A stretch of DNA of 64,000 nt from Neopestalotiopsis rosae (Eukaryota; Ascomycota; Sordariomycetes; Amphisphaeriales; Sporocadaceae), in NCBI GenBank assembly GCA_023078685.1, contig JALGAS010000001.1:6944001-7008000 (forward strand), in the 5' to 3' direction. The notes below the pieces were generated by a model. It had not been told where the DNA came from. It was given only the letters and a program-made list of their open reading frames with translations, and did not search any database. The position numbers were made by a program, and so were the translations under genes. This document shows positions 20,902-32,240 of this stretch, in pieces. Within the stretch, counting starts at the first letter, position 1. Every line of letters starts with the position of its first letter.

Positions 20902-21202
20902 CTGTGAGGAATAGTAGGTCAGGTTAGTTAGGTTGCCAGAGGTTGTCTAGTGGGGTCGCGCAGACATAAAACGAGATTTTAGGTACAAGTAGCGTCGCAA
21001 GTTTTTAACATATAACTTTTAGTATGCCGCAAACCGACTAGCCTAATGGACTCATGAACGCAGCGATGCCCTTCAACAGGCAACAAAAGCCCGAGGATTG
21101 GGATACCACATCTCAATACACCTTGATTCGACGTCTTATGAGAAAGACAAGACATCTGAGACTGAGGGTAGTTAGAAAAGACCTTTCTGGCGTACTGGCA
21201 GT
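20902..21202. other. divergent promoter region
   Basis: About 300 bp between the patatin-like and DUF3723 start codons. A plus-strand frame at 21054 could hold an upstream exon of the DUF3723 gene, but no splice of acceptable length joins it. Confidence 0.5.
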
Positions 21203-24200
21203 ATGGATACTGGCTGCGTTGGTATTATTCGTGTGCCACTTACCACATTGTCGTTCGTCCCCACCCCAGGCCTAGACCCCACCAATTCGTGGACCCGGCA
21301 GGCGCCAGAACGACTTCTCCGACTGAAATTGGCCAGCATACATAAACTTGCCCGCACTTTTCGCTTGGGCCGCTGCACTCCATCACGGCCAGAACATCAA
21401 ATGCACGGAGTAGTAACGCCTGACACTTTAGACACCATTCTTCGGCTTTCACATCTCTCGAAGGATGCATTATTCGAATCATCTGCGAGAGGACACTTCC
21501 CTTTTGTCAAGGGCGGCTTTAGTATCTGGTGTCGCAGTGGTCATCGACGGGCGATTGCTGCCAGATTGACATTTCGCGACAGCGCTTGGTGGACCGTGCG
21601 ACTTTACTGTAGCTCAAGAGGTACGCAGCACGTCGGGCGGCATTACTAGCGCTATAATTAATTTGTCTGTAGCGTACTACCAAGAGGTAAGCATTAACGA
21701 ACGAGAAGCGTCTGACGGAGCTGTATACCGCTACGCCCGGATAAGCATCGACACGAACAAGCCCAATGATTTCAAACAGTACATTCAAAAGCTGTCGGCC
21801 TGCAAAAAGAAGAACTTGCTCCAGCTCCTGAAACGAAAGCAAGTTGTCCAGGCGCTTGATTCACTGTGGGATTTCACGGGATTATGGGACGCTCTTGAGC
21901 TAGGTAACATCCACAAACATCTCGCTTTACACTGTGACGAACAGATCATATCGTATTTGAACCATGTGCGTTCGATCTGGAATCAAATCTTTACAGGCCT
22001 AGAAAGCTTAAAAGTTTATCTTGATATTGAAACTGTCCAAAAGCTGCAGTTCAAGGCGCCCGGAGTCTACTCGCCCGATGGAGAGCAAATTCGAGACTAC
22101 ATGACTTCAGGTCAACTATTCACTCTGATCAAAGATGGAAGATCTCGACAAATGTTGCTCAACAATATCATGGGGCTATCGAAACTGATTCCCAGCATCA
22201 AGTCCTTCCATGCCGACATGAAGTATTTTGCTATTGGAGCAAAAATCTTAACGAAGTTCGTTGAACAGGTCAAATACACGGACAGTAGAAGACCGCGTGA
22301 AAAGAATCGCATAAGTCTAATGGATTCAATCTGCTCGGATTGGAAAATGCCCGAGAAACCTTGCATTGAAGTGCAAGAAGATACCTTCCTGCCAGCAAGG
22401 ATCACGATGACCGCCCGAATTGCGTTCCTAATGCTCTTCATCTCGACTCAACGTCAGTTCTCGTATCTAAGTCATGATTGCCCACTTCAGGACACGAAAA
22501 ACACGAAGGTCGTTAGTTGTATCGATGAACGATACGTTCAGCTTTTACGGGAGCGAGCGCGGAAACTTGGATTTCAGAACAAAAAATTGGAAGTCAGCGA
22601 GACGAATGCCACAAGGAGGGAAATGGTAGATTTCGTGGGGCCACAGCTCAATCATGTGCCACCAGTATGGAGGGGCGGCGTACCATTCACTTCGACATAT
22701 ATAGCTATTCAAAAGGACTTGTTCCTTCCTGCGCTCCAGATCGAGCGCAAATGCGATCGGACGTTAGACCACATGTTCACGCAAACGAACTTCGTGCGGG
22801 CGTTCTTTGGCCAGCTCAGTATTCCAGCATCGGATGGGAGCCTTGTTTTTGAGTTTCAGGGTGCCGGTTCGAAATCACTACCTAGTCCTTCTCGGTTATC
22901 AGTATATTCTGGGAAGAGCCACCGTCTCAAACGTCTTACGAATGGTAGGCCGAAAGCCAATCGACCAAGGCAGCAACTCAGACAGCGTCGCGCGGCACTT
23001 CCAATACCGATGGCAGTCGATGAAGAAGCTAATACTTCGATGGAAGATGCAGTTGGCCCTATTCCACTACAGCTTCCCGAGATCATCTCTCAAAGAGACA
23101 AAGATCCTGGCATTGCATCTCAAACATTGCAAGAAGTTCCTGTGAGACCTCACAGAGAGCCTGGTCCAATCATTCCGCAGTCCAACATATTACTACCATC
23201 AGCGGCAAATGTTCTCCCGCCGAGAGAGGTAACTTCTGTTGCTACTCCCTTACGTGAAGTAGTCTCAGCATCGACAAGTAATCCAGTGTCCAATACACTG
23301 GCAGGCACATCTCATGCGGCTATGGTACATCTGGCTTCCTCAGATGACGGCCGTCCTTCAAACGATAAGAATTCTACCGACTTGGAGACTTTGGCCAGTG
23401 ATCACCCTGGACGTCCAAACCCTCCTGAAAGCCCGATGGAGAACACACTTCCAATGAGCCCATCTGGCTCGCAAGCTGCCCTTGCGGGCACAAACTCCAT
23501 TAGCCACGAAGGGCCGAACGGGAAGAAGCCTCATGGCGAAGGATTGGAATCATTTCGCCCGGCACAAAATCGACTCAACCGACAAGTGCCAAAACTTGTG
23601 CGACTCACATATTTACCAACGGAAGCCTCATCAAGAAAGCGCACCAACCCTTCTTTTGATACTAGTCAATTCGTTGTGAATATCAGGCCAGGTAAAGAAA
23701 TTTACCGTCCGGCGAAGAGAGCAAGGAATGAAGATGTAATGGATAATTCAGATGCCTCCAGAAGTGATGTGACGACGCCCGAAGGCAAGATTCAAGACAG
23801 AAAACCTATTCCAGTACGGGATGGAACCCGCACAGTTCCTTCTCTTTTGAAGTACAGCCGTGTACAAACTCCTGACATGATTTCCCAACCAGATTCAGAA
23901 AGGAATGAAACCTCTGGAGACAGGGGGCACACCGAAGATAAGGCAGTATTCCAGCCGCGACTGGGACAGCAAGAGGAATTGCCGCGGAACCGGGAAAGCA
24001 ATACTGGTACAAGGCTAAGCCCGAATCATGAAAACAGCTTCGCAGAAAAGAGAGCAAACATCACAAACCGAGGTGTCACGCCCTTAGAGCTTGAATCGTT
24101 GAGTCAGGCTATGAGATCACATAGTAACTCAAAAAAGGATGAACGATCCGAACAAATGACGAATGAAAGTGATAGTAGATCGGAAGATGTGGGTTACCGA

Positions 24201-24281
24201 GGAAAAACAAAAGAAGTCGACGTACAGTCTATGGTGCTGTTTGAGATTCCAGATGATAGTGATGATGACGGCATACTTTAA
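21203..24281 (+). CDS. DUF3723 family protein with C-terminal SIM-like motif
   Basis: Two exons, 21203-21620 and 21673-24281 (52-nt intron GTACGC...CTGTAG, phase 1), 1008 aa. Residues 113-135 (GHRRAIAA...WWTVRLY) match the conserved G(Q)HR...WWTVdLY core of DUF3723, and KKNLLQLLKRK, GLWDALELG, CDEQIISYLNHVRSIW match its middle block. NFVRAFFG corresponds to the usual V.R..Y.AFFG. A polar, disordered region from about 570 is followed by an extreme C-terminus FEIPDDSDDDGIL that looks like a SUMO-interaction motif. The family is widespread and expanded in filamentous ascomycetes; its function is unknown. An additional upstream exon is possible. Confidence 0.85.
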
Positions 24282-24611
24282 AATAGATAATAGATTGCTG
24301 AAAGTTATATTTAACCTGCATTCAATCTTACTTCCTTTTGAAACAAAACCAAGATAAACCACATCTATATATCGTCGTTGAATATCGTTATCATCTTCTT
24401 CTTCTTCTCTTTTTCTTCTGAATTGTCATCTTCACCATCATCATTGTCATCATCAATCTCAGGTTTTTCTTCATCTTTTTCTTCTTGGTCTTCATTCTTG
24501 ACATCGAATCATATAAGGTGGTAGAATAGCAAGTGTCATAAACGACAAGACGGGGCTGTATCATGCAAATAATATCTAGCAGTCTCACGTTCAGAGCCTT
24601 GTGGTGATACC
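24282..24611. other. intergenic with TCT/CAT-rich low-complexity stretch
   Basis: 24393-24490 is a trinucleotide-like (TCT, CAT) tract. Read on the minus strand, one frame gives an acidic/Lys-rich tail (EEKDEEKPEIDDDNDDGEDD...) ending at about 24367, which could be the last exon of a tiny gene starting near 24611, but the required splice is weak. Confidence 0.4.
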
Positions 24612-25174
24612 ATGCCAAATCTATATCATTCTATGGTAATTGCATCAAATGAGATTGACAACATGTATAATTTCATAGCTGCCATATGCACCTGGTTCCT
24701 GCTGGCTGGCTTTTTTATATTGCCCGGTACATTCTCGTTCTTACAGAGTTTCACCAGTTTTCAGCACGAACTCAACACACCTGTTGGTCGCTTATTGGAT
24801 CTCAATAAAGCGCTGATTGCAATAGCCATCATCTGCTTCATCATCGGCGCATTCGGAACAAGCTGGCTCTGGTATAAATTTCGAGGCAATTACATTTGGC
24901 TGTTAGCGCATCTGTTCCTGTAAGTAGGAATATCTTGATTGTGTTTGAAAACTACTAATCCAGAGATAGACCCGGACTGTTGAATTCGGCGAGCTGTCTA
25001 TTTACTATTTTAATCAATATTTACACAGCACAATACGGTTATTGGTCTTTGTCGGCTAAGATCTCTTTAGGAATTGTAGGGTTTTCAATGGTTAGCATGG
25101 CGGTTTTGTTCTGCTTGTATCAATTTGTCTGGGTACCTCAGCTTCGGCACAATCGAAGCATCCCAATCACTTAA
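24612..25174 (+). CDS. four-helix fungal membrane protein
   Basis: Two exons, 24612-24919 and 24964-25174 (44-nt intron GTAAGT...TAATCCAG, phase 2), 172 aa. Four membrane segments: FIAAICTWFLLAGFFILPG, ALIAIAIICFIIGAFGT, GLLNSASCLFTILINIYTA and ISLGIVGFSMVSMAVLFCLY. The motifs WFLLAGFFILPGTF, GNYIWLL and LLNS...INIYTAQ.GYWS recur in an unnamed ascomycete membrane family that I recognise by pattern. Its role is unknown. The start could also be the later ATG at 24633 or 24663. Confidence 0.75.
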
Positions 25175-25360
25175 CATATAACAACAGCTGGAGAGACTTT
25201 GCATGGGCATGTATAGGCGAGGAAATTAATAAGTCAAGACGCGTATTATTTGTTATTGAAAGTTAAATTATTGATTCAAACAATATTCAACGTTTATCAG
25301 TACAGGTTACCGCTAGATCTAGAGGAGAAACAGCCCCTCTGCCTTTCTCAATGACCAACC

Positions 25361-25766
25361 TCACTTCAACCACGCTGGCTCTACGGGAGTATTGATATCA
25401 AGAGCCATTGCACGTGGGGTTTTTGGACTCCCAGTATCTGTTACATCGTCCTTCGCACGCTAACGTATGCCATTTTTCAATAAAGTCGATCAAGGATAAT
25501 CCAAGTATGCTTTTGAGTGGACTTACATTGGTCTCTTTTTCATCCTGTACGTGGCTCGTAGATTCTATCTCGACTTGAAGCTTGCTAAGGTTCTTTCGTA
25601 GTGAAGACACCTCAGCTTGAGACTTAAGGTAAGCATCTTGCCAGTAGTGGGAGGTTCTGCGGTAATGTTCAAGCAGGGCTATTGTGTTCTGGACGGGGAT
25701 ACACTCGAACAGGTACGGTGCCCTCCATCTTGGATCAAATGATGATTGTGAAGCGGTTGATGTCAT
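25361..25766 (-). CDS. short orphan protein with helical core
   Basis: Two exons, 25766-25527 and 25459-25361 (67-nt intron GTAAGT...ACGTTAG, phase 0), 112 aa from MTSTASQS; an upstream ATG at 25799 would add 11 residues. RWRAPYLFECIPVQNTIALL is followed by a helix (RTSHYWQDAYLKSQAEVSSL) likely to form a coiled coil. The C-terminus after the splice is polar (AKDDVTDTGSPKTPRAMALD). No family recognised. Confidence 0.55.
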
Positions 25767-26809
25767 AATTGGGCTGGGTAAAAGAAAGAAGTGAGCCATG
25801 TCTTTCAGCTACCAGTTGGAAGTAAGAACACGCCAGAATTTTTGCTTGCTGGAAGATAATTTATTTCGGTAAATTTCAGGCAATTTATATAATTCATCAT
25901 GTCAATACATTGTCCGGTCACCAGTCCGGACCTCGGCCTCATGATCATTTGAGCTCACGGCGCCGGAGCGCGTAGGTGTGGAGATACGGGTCCCGGCGCC
26001 GGTTTAGGAGCGGCCTTCTCCCTTGCTGCATTAAGCGCCCGGAGTCGCCGGGCATTACACTCAAATTAAGCGCTTTGACCTTTCATGCGGCTTGACTGTA
26101 GGTTGATGCCTACTCTCTAGGATCATGCAGGAAGACTTCGCTGACATTCCGAAAGACATTTGTCATGTAGTGGTACTTTCTGTCACGGAAAAAGTACATT
26201 AAGGACACCCTGACAATACACTAACTTCATTCATACGTCTTCCCGTGGCGAACTCCTAGACCACGATCCTTCGCCCAGGGGATGAATGTGAGATAACGCT
26301 GCGCCGCTGCAAGGGATTCCGAGTGCAAATGGCGATGGTGCGCCGGAATTGGCATAAATGAGGGGCTACTTCTCCGCGGCCCTTACGCGCGTGTCGGCAG
26401 TAATGGAACGTTCTGGCCGGTATTATGCATGATTAACGCGGAACGCCTAGCGTTGCACCTGGGGCCACCAACGCCACTACCAACATGAATATTGGCAGAG
26501 CATCACTTTCCCCGTCGCAAATGGTTCCAACCTGGTTCATGAAACACATTACAATGGTTTCTTAGCTTTGAACTGCCATACGCTTATCACTAAAATTATA
26601 GGTTTGGGATTGTAACTTCCCAGTACAAATAATTTCCAACAAACGCTATTGTCGTAAATAGTAGTTTTCAGTCTGTGACTTGGCCATCATACTTGCAGGA
26701 GCAGCCTATCTTGATATATGAACGCTAATATGGACAATGCAGGATGGGACAACATCATATGGCACTGTACAGTCTTGACACTAACCCTGGCCTCAGCTAT
26801 CTGACTAGG
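25767..26809. other. intergenic, G+C-rich patch with small inverted repeats
   Basis: No gene seen. 25913-25933 is GTCCGG-spacer-CCGGAC; the octamer TTAAGCGC occurs at about 26031 and 26067. Base composition over 25930-26460 is clearly more G+C-rich than the flanks, which suggests different ancestry, perhaps a decayed element. Confidence 0.45.
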
Positions 26810-27437
26810 TCAAATCTCTTCGACCACCTCCCGTCCGGTATCAGTGAGCTCCAGAAACTGTGTTTCCGACCTTAGCATATCCGATATTGGCGTCCGGCAT
26901 GCTGGGCATTGCATAGAAACCTGCACAGCGGTCTTCTCTAGGAAGTGGATCTGCATCGAAATTGCTTTAAAAAAGCATTTGAAACAAAAACAATGACCTG
27001 AGCAGTCATCAGCTTTCAGATTTTGACAATGGAGCGTAGGGAGGATTTGAATACCACAAGATTTGACCAACGTCGGGGTTTCCATCATGTCATAGCAGAT
27101 GTCGCATTCGCCGAAGTGTATTAGTCGTTTGAAATCTTGATTCGGCCACCTTTTTCCGTGGTCGTCCCGTTGGCAGCGCGTAGTAGGGTTGCTAATGGCT
27201 ATACAAAGCTCACAGATAGTCTACTCCATTAGCCAGGTCCATTAAATTTGGCAGACTAATACTTACGCATCCGCATTTTGTCCAGTAGAACATACTAGAC
27301 CCCGACATTGGGTTTCGACATTGATGGCACTGGGGAGCGGGCTCTGTTAAGTCGACTACTATCTTTTTAGGGTTTCCAGAGCGCCTTTTGAGGTCGTGAG
27401 GTAGGCTGCCAATCGTGTTTGATGCATTGAGAGACAT
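26810..27437 (-). CDS. double RING-like zinc-finger protein with N-terminal SIM-like motif
   Basis: Two exons, 27437-27267 and 27220-26810 (46-nt intron GTAAGT...GGAGTAG, phase 0), 193 aa. Residues 26-33 (IVVDLTEP) resemble a SUMO-interaction motif. The first Cys cluster (CHQC ... KCGC ... CELC) is completed only by the splice. The second has RING-like spacing: CDIC, a Cys/His group (CSGHCFCFKC) and CPACRTPI near the C-terminus. The combination of SIM and RING is the hallmark of SUMO-targeted ubiquitin ligases such as Slx8/Rfp/RNF4, although those carry a single canonical RING. Ligase activity is inferred. Confidence 0.6.
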
Positions 27438-28327
27438 TCCAGGCGCCTACTTGAGATCACAATGGCCTGGCAGGTGCTGAGCGGAGGGTGTCAGCGATGA
27501 TATACTTACTACCGTGACGTCCAATTTCAAGAGGATGGCATGTGAGACCCGGCAATTCGGCCGAGCGAATCAGGTAGCGTAGCGCCGGCCTAGCTATCTA
27601 TGCGCTCTCAACGGGGCCGGAGGGACGGGGGAACGGAGTAAAGTGGGTCAAAATTTCCTTCGATGTCAGAAATTTAAATTTAGCCGTCCGATTTTGGCGG
27701 CCGAGCATCACAGTCTCAGGATCACGATGCAAGGCCGGATGAGTGACTCAGGACAGCAATGATGATCCCAAGGCTGTAGGACTCAATGTACATGTCGAGA
27801 CCTTCAGGCTAGTTTCGCTGCCTCGGCCTCAAAGGTGATATGCAGACACAGTCGAGATCTAGTGTGCTCAAGATCGCGGAAAGAAGAATAACTACCTAAA
27901 CATGACAATTTCGAAAGGAACAAAAGCAAAAGAAAACTCTGAGTACTATATACAATGAATAGAAGGACTTAACTTACTAGTCGTGATAGATTATTGGAAG
28001 CTTCGTTCATTGCACCATAGAGTCTTATCGCTACTTATGCAGAATCTGTTGCAGATGATTATTCATGCTTTCTGCTTCAAACAAAAGTTTTCAATATAAA
28101 CCGACATAATTCGTTATCACATTTATGATTGATGATCAAGTAATTTATAGTTGACAGTATTTAATTCCTTGGTGAACGAAATCAGAATTTCTTTCAAAAC
28201 CGGATACCAAAAAGCCAGAATTATGAAAGTAGCGGCCGTTCCAGCAAGTAGAAAAGACAAAAGAATGAAAAGGATAATTAAAAACCAGAATTACATGCTT
28301 CAATACCCGAAACCTACGTGGCCCACT
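27438..28327. other. intergenic, no gene recognised
   Basis: G+C-rich over 27500-27720, AT-rich afterwards. It includes the promoter of the zinc-finger gene. No open frame with support. Confidence 0.5.
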
Positions 28328-29479
28328 TCAAGAATCGTAGTCGGACCCGGAAGCTGAGAATGAATCAGGTACATCGAGGAGTTTGTACAAGTCCCCCATT
28401 AGCGGGATCAACTTATTGAACGTACGTATAACCCCAACAGTGTCCCATGCCTTGATGTTCTGAAGAAAAATATTGGCTTGATCCTCAAGTTGCTGGATCA
28501 GTACTCCATCCACCTCAACACCAGGCATGATGCGATTGTTTCGGTTCACCGAAGCCGCTATGGCTTCGCTCTTTGATTCGAAAGACCTGAGTCCAGCTTC
28601 AATTGCCACGATGTCGGATAATTCCGGTATCCTTGGTGTATGAAATCGTACTGCTGAAGGCAGCCCATTGATCGGCATTTCCTGAATTCGTTGGACCGTA
28701 TATTGAGCAATGGGCTGACGCGTGGGAGGACGAGGCCCTCGAAAACAATTCAGGCGTATCCTCTTAACGTATTGACGAAGAATGCCAATATCGACCTGAC
28801 GAAGTGAAGGTGGACGCACGTTGTTGTAGGCCAAGGTGGTTGAAACTGCCAACGCAAGACGTTGCTCTTTGTAAGGCACAAAGCCCGGTGGCGGTAGTAT
28901 ACAAAAACTACTGGCTTCTCTGATAAGCTCATCGATCGATTGTTCAGTATCGGTGGTGGGAAGAAGTAGCTCAGGGACCGTGGTGTTGTTCATCAGAGCT
29001 TCCAAAGACCTGTAAAGATCTTCCGCGCTTGGTTCTTTCTGGGTCTGGCTCTCCTTGTCTGCAGTCATGAATCGCAGCACTTGAGTACGTTCGTACAGAG
29101 ATTCGATGTGCCCCTGACCAGTCCATGTCGGCCCAGAAAGTATACCGTAATGGGCCTCAAGCCAGCAAAGCATTACATACAATGCTAATGTACTTGGCGT
29201 AATCGAAATTTCGCGTGGTGTAGCAGTAGTTTCTGGATTTTCGAGTCGCGGATTGACAACATGGTGGTCTGCAATCTGTGCAGAAGAATGGATGGAAGTC
29301 ATCGTAATCGACTCCCTTGTAGTCACATAGGGCTGGTTCAGTGATGTTGCGCTGATTGGATGCGAATGTTTCGATACTGGCTCTTCCATGAACACTGGTA
29401 TGAAATCCATTGTGGATTCACTGATAGAAGAGTCGTGAAAAGGCATATTTGGGGTCAAATAATTGTCTAGTATCATCAT
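28328..29479 (-). CDS. orphan protein, alpha-helical
   Basis: Single-exon 383-aa model from MMILDNYLTPNMPFHD; the frame extends upstream only to a GTG. A polar N-terminus (about 1-95) precedes a more ordered region with STLALYVMLCWLEAHYGI, LYRSLEALMNNTTVPELLLP and LRQYVKRIRLNCFRGPRPP. It ends in an acidic/Ser tail (SFSASGSDYDS). No signal peptide; the single hydrophobic stretch is short. No family recognised. Confidence 0.6.
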   Translation of the reverse strand: MMILDNYLTPNMPFHDSSISESTMDFIPVFMEEPVSKHSHPISATSLNQPYVTTRESITMTSIHSSAQIADHHVVNPRLENPETTATPREISITPSTLALYVMLCWLEAHYGILSGPTWTGQGHIESLYERTQVLRFMTADKESQTQKEPSAEDLYRSLEALMNNTTVPELLLPTTDTEQSIDELIREASSFCILPPPGFVPYKEQRLALAVSTTLAYNNVRPPSLRQVDIGILRQYVKRIRLNCFRGPRPPTRQPIAQYTVQRIQEMPINGLPSAVRFHTPRIPELSDIVAIEAGLRSFESKSEAIAASVNRNNRIMPGVEVDGVLIQQLEDQANIFLQNIKAWDTVGVIRTFNKLIPLMGDLYKLLDVPDSFSASGSDYDS

Positions 29480-31216
29480 TCGTCGGATCGTGATCGAATG
29501 GGAAAAAAATATTGCGTGGCTCTTGATGAGGGATGTCACACCTTTTTATCCTGGTGCTTCGCCCGACTAGAGGGAGGTCACAAATCCTTCGTATGCTCAT
29601 ATACTTTACATGCTTGTTCCTGCAAGTCACTTGCAGCGATACCCTCTGAATAATACAACGAATATACAAGTATCCTCCCCCCCCCCGTTCGTATTACGGT
29701 GCAAGAGACTCGCCTGGGTCCCGTACAGGGTTCTTAGTGTGACTTGTGCAAGAGATTACAATCTCCTTACGGGAGGGGGTGAGTCAGAAGGTCCACAGAT
29801 TCATTCACGGAATATATCCAGCCCCATTCCAGAAGATTCTAAACAATCTGAGATACATCGTTCAGATAAGTATGTCAACCATTTCGCTGTACTATTCCGG
29901 AGACCGTATATCTCTCATCGGAATGAACTAACCGAAGCAGTGCTCACAACGTTCCAGCTTGTCAAGGGGATTACTCACAAGTTAGTGAAGGCCTTGCAAT
30001 GGGTGCTTTTAGAATAGAGCCTTGAATGTAATGGTTCCCAATCAAGTAGCGCGGCAATACACATTCATTTGTATCTATATTTCATTAAATTTTGGCACAA
30101 AAAGTCCACACTGTATCCGCCTTTGAGATCCTTACTTACTCATGACTACAGCAGCATCGTTGGCGCCAGATGACAAGCCCTTACCATGGGACACATCCTA
30201 TTGGCTATTCCATCGTATTCAGATTTGCCAACGGCCAGTATGAGTAACCCGCTACCCACCCAAATTCTCTTAACCCTTTGAAACCAAGAGGAGCTGAAGA
30301 GGGTTGGGCATGTAAGAGAGCGGTACATCTGTCCATTTCTCAGTATACAGTGTGAAGCTCAGTGCAGGCAGTGCGAGAGCAGCATTGATTATTTAAATTG
30401 GTGAGTTGCAGAGTTTCGGGGTCTTATGGTCTACTGACCAATTCAAATTGGCATCCTAGTAAATGACAAGCGAGAATGGTCTTTGCCGCGCTACAGATTA
30501 GGTACAAGACAAAAGTACCTCTGATCTTGAGCTTGACAAGCACCATTAATTCTGTTGCATGCACAGAGGCAAGAATGACGGTCTCTCATCGCCACACTGG
30601 AGATCAGTACTTGAATTGGGAGTAATTCTTCACAGTGCCCCAGCTTCAATGAGTTCAGCAGTCCTATTGCATAACCATTGCAGTGGTCCAGCCATTGCAC
30701 CCTCTCATATCACTCTGCTCTTTTGTGCGTGAATACACCGTAATAAGAGATTTGGCCGGCAGCTTAGACGGCGCAAAAAACCACTTATGCACAGCCCGAA
30801 ATTATATAGGCTAACAAACTCGCAGTATTATGCCAATGTAACTAACTTATTTCTTCATCAATAACAACATGGCAGCACTGATAATCTCCCGGCTCATCTA
30901 CTCTCCTTGTTCTCTCGAATATTACGAAGCAATGACTCACTCAACCAATACCATGTATTGCCCAGGGGTATTCTAGTGGCACTTACGCGGTCTCATGTTA
31001 ATCCCTACCTGAAACAGGGAGCACTGAAATGAGATAAAGTTCTCAGAGATGGTAATAAAAGTATGTTCCCACATCCAATGAAGAATTCTAGGAAAATTCA
31101 GAATAGCCAAACAGCCCCGTTTTTCAGGGTGATCCAAAGAAGGATTTCTTCTTGTGAGGATTACGATTACCACAATTTACGGATCTCCTATGGATTAGTC
31201 GACCAAGAATTCACAA
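29480..31216. other. 1.7-kb intergenic stretch, no gene recognised
   Basis: Contains a C10 run at about 29680. A plus frame at 29610-30017 lacks convincing composition. Nothing else seen on either strand. Confidence 0.45.
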
Positions 31217-31894
31217 ATGATGACGAATTCGGCCTCAGAAAAACTTGACGATCAACCGCGCCTACATCATGACACGATGCTCGAGCCCCTATCTCAGAAT
31301 CGACATTTCAGTAGTGTCCTGAGGAAAGCATCGGAGACCAATACTTTAGCACCGATTACTCGAACGAAGTTCATACAAATAAGCCCAGAAAACAACACGA
31401 ACCACCCAAGGCATGAATTGGTGCTTTCAGAATCGACTCTTCCGCCTTTAAAGGACAGTGGTAGATGGACGATCGCTTCGATATTACTACCAGTCAAACG
31501 TCGCGACAAACGATGCCATATCTACCATATAGAGGCGACGATCATAAATGGCATCGGGAATTATCTTGAATTCAAGCTCCTCAACAAGACCGTGATTGAC
31601 CTCGTCAATTATGTTGCACACGAGCTTTCCCACAACGCTAAAAACTCAAAGGAAAACAAGATTCTTGTATCTAGGTTTCGCAGAGCTATTTCTTGTATTG
31701 TTTTCCGAGCACATATCTCGTCTCTCGATTACGATGAAAACGGCGATGGAGAGTTTCTTTATGGGTATATCGAAATGGTGAAGACTGCTATCACAGGAAT
31801 CATCAGCCAACATCGCCATAACCGCCCCCCACAGACCTCATCGAAGACCGGTGCGTCTGTTGGACAAGACAAATCCAACGCTACCCAATCATGA
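31217..31894 (+). CDS. orphan protein
   Basis: 225-aa single-exon model. The N-terminal 80 residues are polar. A central region (GRWTIASILLPVKRRDKRCH, IYHIEATIINGIGNYLEFKL) looks like beta strands, followed by helices (VIDLVNYVAHELSHNAKNSK, ILVSRFRRAISCIVFRAHIS). The tail is polar and Gln/Ser/Thr-rich. HELSH recalls a HExxH metal site but lacks the second motif-defining histidine, so I do not call a protease. Family unknown. Confidence 0.55.
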   Translation: MMTNSASEKLDDQPRLHHDTMLEPLSQNRHFSSVLRKASETNTLAPITRTKFIQISPENNTNHPRHELVLSESTLPPLKDSGRWTIASILLPVKRRDKRCHIYHIEATIINGIGNYLEFKLLNKTVIDLVNYVAHELSHNAKNSKENKILVSRFRRAISCIVFRAHISSLDYDENGDGEFLYGYIEMVKTAITGIISQHRHNRPPQTSSKTGASVGQDKSNATQS

Positions 31895-32240
31895 GTGTAC
31901 GGAAGGCAAGACACAAATTTGAGATCTGTTTCAAGCGATGATACTGGGTATCTGCAAGCCAGAGCAGATTCAAATGGAACCTCGAGCCTATCTTAGGCCA
32001 ATTGGAACAGTGGCCACTAGCTCAAATTGGCCAGTAAGCGGCCTTGTTATTTTACGATTCAGGTTTCACTTCCTTCTGGATATGTTTTCGTGCGGAAAGG
32101 GGTTGTAATTGCTTCTGAGAGCGTGACAAATGAACGTTTCTGGTAGTAAATACTAGAGCTGGATACTTTCTAAACGTTCTATATGCGTGACAAGATCTAG
32201 GAGTGATCAAATCTCCTCGAATAAAGACTATGTAACCTAT
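31895..32240. other. intergenic between convergent genes
   Basis: Holds two 3' ends; no feature seen. Confidence 0.5.

Noticed and set aside
29610..30017. 135-codon plus frame crossing a C10 run
   Set aside because: Composition not protein-like; low-complexity start.
31217..31894. Zinc metalloprotease on the basis of HELSH
   Set aside because: A lone five-residue match without the downstream ligand or fold context is expected by chance.
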